Of a stretch of DNA of 64,000 nt, positions 59,391 to 64,000 are shown in pieces. Position numbers and translations under genes: made by a program. Below the pieces are notes generated by a model that did not search any database, was not told the origin of the DNA, and was given only the letters and a program-made list of their open reading frames with translations. Within the stretch, counting starts at the first letter, position 1; each line of letters opens with the position of its first letter. The DNA comes from Nocardioides xinjiangensis (GTDB taxonomy: Bacteria; Actinomycetota; Actinomycetes; Propionibacteriales; Nocardioidaceae): contig NZ_JAFMSY010000001.1 of assembly GCF_017916455.1 (NCBI RefSeq), forward strand, positions 1,781,977 through 1,845,976, given 5' to 3'.

Positions 59391-60404
59391 ATGAAGAAGC
59401 TCCACCTGGCCCTCACAGCGATGACCACCGTCGCCGCGGGCCTCCTCGCGCCGCTCTCCCCGAGCGCGGCCGCCACCGCATGGAACGACGGGTTCCACGA
59501 CGAGGACCAGATCATCGACTGCATCACCAGCAGCCCGGCGACGGGCGTCAGCGCGAACGTCGGCTGGTCCTCGCCCACGGGCAACGTCCCGAAGGTCGGG
59601 GAGACGTTCTGGCTGCGCGGCTACGTCGGCCTCGTCGGCCTGCCCTGCAGCGGCAAGGTCGGCGTCCTGCCGGAGATCCTCGTCCCACGAGGGGTGGAGT
59701 ACGTCGACCAGGACGTCCGCTGGGACCTCACCCCCGCCGGCCAGCAGCAGCAGCTCGGCACCGGCGGCCTGGCGTTCGACTGGGGCGCCAACGGCGGCAT
59801 CCTCATCGGCAACGCCGACTTCACGCCGTTCACGCTGCGTCAGGGCGACATCCTCGAGTTCCAGGTGCCGGTCCGCGCCACCCGGGAGCTGAAGGGCCCC
59901 GCGACCCAGCAGCCGCAGTGCCAGTCGAGGCTCGACGGCGACGCGCCCTGCCCGATCGCCCAGTCCGGCGACCACCTGCAGATCGCCTACACGGTCACCG
60001 GGCACGGCGGTGACAAGCACTACGTCACCCCGTTCGTCGGGCTCTTCGCCAGCGGCGCGGGCACCACCCCGAACCCGTCGCCGAACCCGTCGCCGAACCC
60101 GTCGCCCCAGCCCGGGGCCGGGAAGGCCGCGTCGACGACCAAGGCGACCTGGAAGCCGTCCGCCGCCCGCAAGGGCAAGGTCACCGTGGTGGTGTCCTCG
60201 GCGGCCACGCCCACGGGCGCGGTCGTCGTGAAGGACAACGGCAAGACGATCGCCAAGGCCGTGCTGAAGGCGTCCCACAAGGGCCGGGTGATCATCACCC
60301 TTCCCCGGATGCGCAAGGGGACCCACACCCTCGTCGCCTCCTACCGCGGATCGGACACGACGTCCCCGTCGTCCTCCGCGAAGCGCACCGTCCGGCTGCG
60401 CTGA
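59391..60404 (+). CDS. Secreted protein with NPSP linker and Ig-like C-terminal domain
   Basis: Exported protein of 337 aa. The signal peptide MKKLHLALTAMTTVAAGLL ends near SAAATA (about 28). The mature N-terminal domain (about 30-225) has Cys-containing beta-rich sequence (IIDCITSSP, GLPCSGKVGVLPEILVPRGVEYVDQDVRWDL, PQCQSRLDGDAPCPI). An NPSPNPSPNPSP linker leads to a Lys-rich Ig-like domain (TGAVVVKDNGKTIAKAVLK, RVIITLPRMRKGTHTLVASY). That last domain resembles the C-terminus of the LamG-metallophosphoesterase at 18853-23124. The function is unknown. A strong terminator follows. Confidence 0.8.
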   Translation: MKKLHLALTAMTTVAAGLLAPLSPSAAATAWNDGFHDEDQIIDCITSSPATGVSANVGWSSPTGNVPKVGETFWLRGYVGLVGLPCSGKVGVLPEILVPRGVEYVDQDVRWDLTPAGQQQQLGTGGLAFDWGANGGILIGNADFTPFTLRQGDILEFQVPVRATRELKGPATQQPQCQSRLDGDAPCPIAQSGDHLQIAYTVTGHGGDKHYVTPFVGLFASGAGTTPNPSPNPSPNPSPQPGAGKAASTTKATWKPSAARKGKVTVVVSSAATPTGAVVVKDNGKTIAKAVLKASHKGRVIITLPRMRKGTHTLVASYRGSDTTSPSSSAKRTVRLR

Positions 60405-60412
60405 CCCCGCCG

Positions 60413-60451
60413 CCGCACCCGCCCGGGCTCCCCACACCCGGGCGGGTGCGG
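60413..60451 (+). terminator. Strong hairpin after the secreted Ig-like gene
   Basis: CCGCACCCGCCCGGG (60413-60427) pairs perfectly over 15 bp with CCCGGGCGGGTGCGG (60437-60451) around a 9-base loop, starting 9 bases after the stop. Confidence 0.75.
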
Positions 60452-60531
60452 CACCCTGCCTGCTCCCGCAGCCGCCGCTGACCCGCGCAGCCCTCCGGGG
60501 CCGCGCCGTCGCCGGCGTCGGTGGCGGTTGG

Positions 60532-60537
60532 TAGACA
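60532..60537 (+). promoter_or_regulatory. Leaderless-type -10 (TAGACA) of recQ
   Basis: TAGACA lies 6 nt before the ATG at 60544. It fits the TAnnnT pattern except at its last base. Confidence 0.4.
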
Positions 60538-60543
60538 GGACGC

Positions 60544-62679
60544 ATGACCACGACCGCCAGCGACGACGTACGCCTCACCGCGCGGGAGGCCGCCGAGCGG
60601 CACCTGCGCGCCCTCGTGGGCCGCGACGACGCCCGGCTGCGCGAGGACCAGTGGGCCGCGATCGAGGCGCTCGCCGTCGACCGACGGCGTGCGCTGGTCG
60701 TGCAGCGCACCGGCTGGGGCAAGTCGGCGGTCTACTTCGTGGCCACCAAGCTCCTGCGCGAGGCCGGTGCCGGGCCGACGGTGATCGTGAGCCCGCTGCT
60801 CGCGCTGATGCGCAACCAGATCGCCGCCGCGGAGCGCGCCGGCATCCGGGCGGTGACGATCAACTCCACCAACATCGACCAGTGGCAGCCCATCCACGAC
60901 CAGATCCACGCCGGCGAGGTCGACGTCCTGCTGGTGAGCCCGGAGCGGCTCAACAACCCCGGCTTCCGCGACGAGGTGCTGCCGCGGCTCGCGGCCACCT
61001 GCGGCCTGCTGGTCGTCGACGAGGCGCACTGCATCTCCGACTGGGGCCACGACTTCCGCCCCGACTACCGCAGGCTCCGCACCCTCCTCGCCGAGCTCCC
61101 GTCCGGCATCCCGGTGCTCGCCACCACCGCCACCGCCAACGCCCGGGTGACCGACGACGTCGCCGAGCAGCTGGGCGTCCACGCCGACGGGTCCGCCGAC
61201 TCCGCCGTCCTCGTCCAGCGCGGCACCCTCGACCGCGAGTCGCTGCGCCTCGGCGTCGTGCAGCTCACGACCGCCGAGCAGCGGCTCGCCTGGCTGGCCG
61301 ACCACCTCGCCGAGCAGCCGGGATCCGGGATCGTCTACTGCCTGACCGTCGCCGCCACGCAGGAGGTCGCCGGATACCTCCGCGACCGCGGCCTCGAGGT
61401 CGCGGCCTACTCCGGGCAGACCGAGGCCGACGAGCGGCACGCGCTGGAGCAGGCGCTCGTCGAGGGCCGGGTGAAGGCGCTCGTCGCGACCAGCGCCCTG
61501 GGCATGGGGTTCGACGCCAGCCTCGGCTTCGTCATCAACCTCGGTGCGCCGTCCTCGCCGGTCGCCTACTACCAGCAGGTCGGTCGTGCGGGCCGCGGCA
61601 CCGACGACGCGACCGTCGTGCTGCTGCCCCAGGTCGAGGACCGCGACATCTGGGCCTACTTCGCCTCGCTCGGCTTCCCGCGGGAGGAACAGGTCCGCGA
61701 GACGCTGGCCGCGCTCGCCGGCTCCGACCGGCCCCTGTCCACCGCGACGCTCGAGACGCGCGTCGAGCTCGGTCGCAACCGCCTCGAGTCGATGCTCAAG
61801 GTGCTCGACGTCGACGGAGCGGTCCAGCGCGTGCAGGGGGGCTGGGTCGCCACGGGCCGGCCGTGGAGCTACGACGCCGAGCGCTACGCGCGGGTGGCCG
61901 AGGCGCGCGAACGCGAGCAGCAGGCGATGCTCGGCTACCTGCGCACCACCGAGTGCCGGATGCGCTACCTGCGTGAACAGCTCGACGACCCCGACGCCGC
62001 CGACTGCGGTCGCTGCGACAACTGCGGCGGCCTGACCCTCTCGACCTCCGTGAGCGAGGCGGCCGTCGCCGAGGCCGGCGAGCGCCTGTCGCGCCCGGGC
62101 GTCGTCCTGGAGCCGCGCCGCATGTGGCCGACCGCCCTCGCGAACCTCGGCCTCGACCTCAAGGGCAAGATCGCCGAGGGTGCCGAGCCGGGCCGAACCA
62201 TCGCCCGCCTCACCGACCTCGGGCACGGCCAGGCGCTGCGCGCCCTCTTCCGCGAGGACACGCCCGACGGGCCGGTTCCGCCTAGCCTGGCCCGGGCCGT
62301 GATGGACGTGATGAAGGACTGGTCGTCGGAGTGGACGTCGCGCCCCGACGCCATCGTCGTCGTCGAGTCGGCCACCCGACCCACCCTGACCCGCGACCTC
62401 GCCGACGGCCTCGCCCGCGTGATGCAGGTTCCCGTCGTGGGCACGTGGTCGATCCGCGACGGCTCCGTGCCGCCGCGCGCCGGACAGTCCAACTCCGCGC
62501 AGCGCGTGGCCGCCGTACGTCGCCGCGGTGGCCTCGACGCCGACATCCCGCCCGGCGCGACCGTCCTCCTCGTCGACGACCAGGTGGCCACCGGCTGGAC
62601 CCTCACCGTCGCCGCCACCGCGATCCGCGCCGCCGGCGCGAGCGCCGTGCTGCCCCTCGCCCTCGCGACCCAGGGCTGA
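60544..62679 (+). CDS. recQ: RecQ-family DNA helicase fused to a phosphoribosyltransferase-like domain
   Basis: Protein of 711 aa. Superfamily 2 helicase motifs are in order: QRTGWGKSAVYF (Walker A), SPLLALMRNQI, VVDEAHCISDWGHDFRPDYR (DEAH), LATTATANARV, TSALGMGFDA and QQVGRAGRG. A zinc-binding RecQ-Ct region follows (CRMRYLREQ with CGRCDNCGG). From about residue 570 the chain changes: the segment IVVVESATRPTLTRDLADGLA and the PRPP-type loop VLLVDDQVATGWT (about 676-688) indicate a type I phosphoribosyltransferase-like domain. The helicase acts in recombination and repair; the added domain suggests nucleotide sensing or salvage coupling. Probably leaderless. Confidence 0.9.
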   Translation: MTTTASDDVRLTAREAAERHLRALVGRDDARLREDQWAAIEALAVDRRRALVVQRTGWGKSAVYFVATKLLREAGAGPTVIVSPLLALMRNQIAAAERAGIRAVTINSTNIDQWQPIHDQIHAGEVDVLLVSPERLNNPGFRDEVLPRLAATCGLLVVDEAHCISDWGHDFRPDYRRLRTLLAELPSGIPVLATTATANARVTDDVAEQLGVHADGSADSAVLVQRGTLDRESLRLGVVQLTTAEQRLAWLADHLAEQPGSGIVYCLTVAATQEVAGYLRDRGLEVAAYSGQTEADERHALEQALVEGRVKALVATSALGMGFDASLGFVINLGAPSSPVAYYQQVGRAGRGTDDATVVLLPQVEDRDIWAYFASLGFPREEQVRETLAALAGSDRPLSTATLETRVELGRNRLESMLKVLDVDGAVQRVQGGWVATGRPWSYDAERYARVAEAREREQQAMLGYLRTTECRMRYLREQLDDPDAADCGRCDNCGGLTLSTSVSEAAVAEAGERLSRPGVVLEPRRMWPTALANLGLDLKGKIAEGAEPGRTIARLTDLGHGQALRALFREDTPDGPVPPSLARAVMDVMKDWSSEWTSRPDAIVVVESATRPTLTRDLADGLARVMQVPVVGTWSIRDGSVPPRAGQSNSAQRVAAVRRRGGLDADIPPGATVLLVDDQVATGWTLTVAATAIRAAGASAVLPLALATQG

Positions 62680-62760
62680 CCCGGCTCGCCTCGGTCCGCC
62701 TGCCGGCCGCGCCCGCTCGCCGCGCCGCTTCCGGCGGGCCGCCTCTCGCTCGCCGCCGCT

Positions 62761-63023
62761 GCGTCATACGAACCCGCACCCATAGGCGCCGGAACGTATG
62801 ACGCAGGCCACGCCGCAGCTCGAGCGTCATGCGAACCGGCACCTATAGCGTCCGCTCCGTATGACGCAGGGCCCGCGGGTGCCGTCCGCGCCGGCCACCG
62901 CCGACCTGAGCGTCATACGAACCTGCACCTATAGCCGTCGGAACGTATGACGGACGCGCCGCCCGCGCCGGCAGCTCGAGCGTCATGCGAACCCGCACCC
63001 ATAGCGTCCGCTTCGTATGACGC
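62761..63023. repeat. Field of four 44-bp hairpin elements
   Basis: Units at 62761-62804, 62824-62867, 62910-62953 and 62980-63023 are each exactly 44 bp. Each has outer arms GCGTCATRCG and CGTATGACG(C/G) and a shared core AACCnGCACCnATAG. Where the left arm has G in place of A, pairing is kept as G-U. The 469-base stretch 62680-63148 holds nothing else but this field and a terminator; I see no gene in it. Confidence 0.88.
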
Positions 63024-63096
63024 AGGCGCCCGCCCGACGCAGGCGCCCCCCGACGCGGACGCCCGCGCGCGGCAACAGACCGCTCGGAACGACAGC

Positions 63097-63123
63097 GGCC
63101 CGCCCTCGAGAGGAGGGCGGGCC
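63097..63123 (-). terminator. Hairpin after the MFS exporter
   Basis: GGCCCGCCCTC (63097-63107) and GAGGGCGGGCC (63113-63123) form a perfect 11-bp stem with a 5-base loop, 25 bases past the exporter stop. Confidence 0.7.
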
Positions 63124-63148
63124 GGGAGTCGTCGTACGACGTCGGGCT

Positions 63149-64000
63149 TCAGTGGCCCATCATGGCGGTCGGGTCGACCGGGGCGACCTTCTTGCGGGGC
63201 AGGAACGCCGCCGGGATCAGGCAGCAGGCCACGAGCACCGTCGCCACGATGAAGACCGTCGCGAAGGCGTCGGCCATGTCGCTGGTGACCAGCTGCTCGA
63301 GGTTGCCGAGCTGGTCGGGGGAGATGCCGAAGCGCTCGATGACCGCGGCGACCTGCGACTGGTCGTCGCCGGCCTCGGCCAGCGCGGCACCGGCGGCCGC
63401 GAACTTCGAGTCCTTCAGCTCGTTCGTGAGGATCACCGAGAAGAGCGCGGTGCCGATCGAGGCCGCCACCTGCTGGGTGATGTTGAGCAGCGTCGAGCCG
63501 CGGGCCACGTTGTGCGCGGTCAGCGTCGCGAGCGCGGCGGTCATGATCGGCATCATCGTGCCGCCCATGCCGAGGCCCATGATGAAGAGCGCGCCGAGGA
63601 TGTACCAGTACGACGTGTCCGCGCCGATCTGGGTGAACATCGCCATGCCGACGGTGATCACGGTGATGCCGACGAGCACGATCTTCCCGGGGCCGATCTT
63701 GTCGGCGAGGATGCCGGCGATCGGCATGGTGATCATCGCGCCGACGCCCTGCGGGGCCAGCAGCCAGCCGGTGAACAGGGTGCCCTCGCCGCGGACCTGG
63801 ATGAAGTAGAGCGGGAACAGCAGCGACGCGCCGAAGAACGCGATGGCGAACAGCGTCATCGCGATGACCGCGACGGTGAGGTTCTTGTTGGAGAACAGGC
63901 GCAGCTCGACGAGCGGGTGGATGTTCTTGCGGTTGAGCGCCCACGGGACGAACGCGGCGATGAGCGCGAGGCCGAGGACCATCGGGACGAGGACGCGGGC
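63149..64000 (-). CDS. MFS exporter, DHA2 type, C-terminal part (start outside window)
   Basis: The last 283 codons of a membrane exporter whose start lies beyond the right edge. The visible part holds the second half of a 14-helix DHA2 transporter: KNLTVAVIAMTLFAIAFFGASLLFPLYFIQVRG, GWLLAPQGVGAMITMPIAGILADKIGPGKIVLVG (second motif-A-like loop), GLGMGGTMMPIMTAAL, and GSTLLNITQQVAASIGTALFSVIL, typical of EmrB/QacA and its actinobacterial relatives. Substrate unknown; drug efflux is the usual family role. It converges on recQ across the hairpin field. Confidence 0.9.
   Translation of the reverse strand, partial: ARVLVPMVLGLALIAAFVPWALNRKNIHPLVELRLFSNKNLTVAVIAMTLFAIAFFGASLLFPLYFIQVRGEGTLFTGWLLAPQGVGAMITMPIAGILADKIGPGKIVLVGITVITVGMAMFTQIGADTSYWYILGALFIMGLGMGGTMMPIMTAALATLTAHNVARGSTLLNITQQVAASIGTALFSVILTNELKDSKFAAAGAALAEAGDDQSQVAAVIERFGISPDQLGNLEQLVTSDMADAFATVFIVATVLVACCLIPAAFLPRKKVAPVDPTAMMGH

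Noticed and set aside
62761..63023. CRISPR array from the four 44-bp repeats
   Set aside because: Spacers differ widely in length (19-42 bp), the repeats are long inverted structures, and no cas genes are near.
1..64000. Prophage, transposon or genomic-island boundaries
   Set aside because: No integrase, transposase or att-like duplication beside the two tRNA genes was seen, and no stretch stands out in base composition by eye.

Overview
The window is very GC-rich and packed with genes. It carries the actinobacterial envelope-kinase cluster, an actinobacterial AlkB-rubredoxin fusion, a polyphosphate glucokinase, two SARP/AfsR-type regulators and many leaderless-looking starts. It is most likely chromosomal DNA of a Nocardioides-like member of the Nocardioidaceae. 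The genus is an inference from gene content, not a database match. I see no transposase, integrase, phage gene, CRISPR array or replication origin.

Layout. 1-9.5 kb: the end of a DUF881 gene, then on the minus strand the cluster fhaA-fhaB-pstP-rodA-pbpA-pknA-pknB, which couples Ser/Thr kinase signalling to peptidoglycan synthesis, flanked by tRNA-Leu(CAG). 9.5-16 kb: small and redox genes, a minus-strand module of K+ channel, lipoprotein, DUF350 protein and ATP-grasp ligase, then a malic enzyme. 16-24 kb: a MarR/MMPL exporter pair, a 1,423-aa secreted LamG-metallophosphoesterase and polyphosphate glucokinase. 24-26 kb: alkane monooxygenase fused to rubredoxin behind a clear promoter. 26-37 kb: a compact selenocysteine island. 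selB, selA and tRNA-Sec lie on the minus strand; selD, a UGA-containing formate dehydrogenase (fdhA, fdhB, nrfD-like) and an OFA-family transporter lie on the plus strand. 37-41 kb: TetR regulator, drug-type exporter, M15 peptidase lipoprotein and quinone oxidoreductase. 41-50 kb: a giant SARP-NTPase-transmembrane-propeller regulator flanked by two secreted protein genes. 50-60 kb: M13 peptidase, collagen-like protein, ComB-like phosphatase, AfsR-like regulator and secreted Ig-like proteins. 60-64 kb: a RecQ-phosphoribosyltransferase fusion, a field of 44-bp hairpins and the end of an MFS exporter.

The strongest candidate for something undescribed is at 41-50 kb. Both secreted-protein genes beside the SARP regulator are preceded by exact heptamers (GCGACCG on the coding strand) repeated every 11 bp, four times and three times. 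In both, an 8-bp gap leads to a weak -10 hexamer, then exactly 6 nt to the ATG. This is the layout expected of SARP-activated promoters, and it suggests a self-contained sensor-regulator and secreted-effector system.

The second theme is non-coding. Four unrelated hairpin families sit between genes: 44-bp units x4, units with 20-bp arms x2, a 51-bp tandem array, and a two-module element seen at two loci. Many genes also carry a TAnnnT hexamer 6-7 nt before the start codon, consistent with leaderless transcription.
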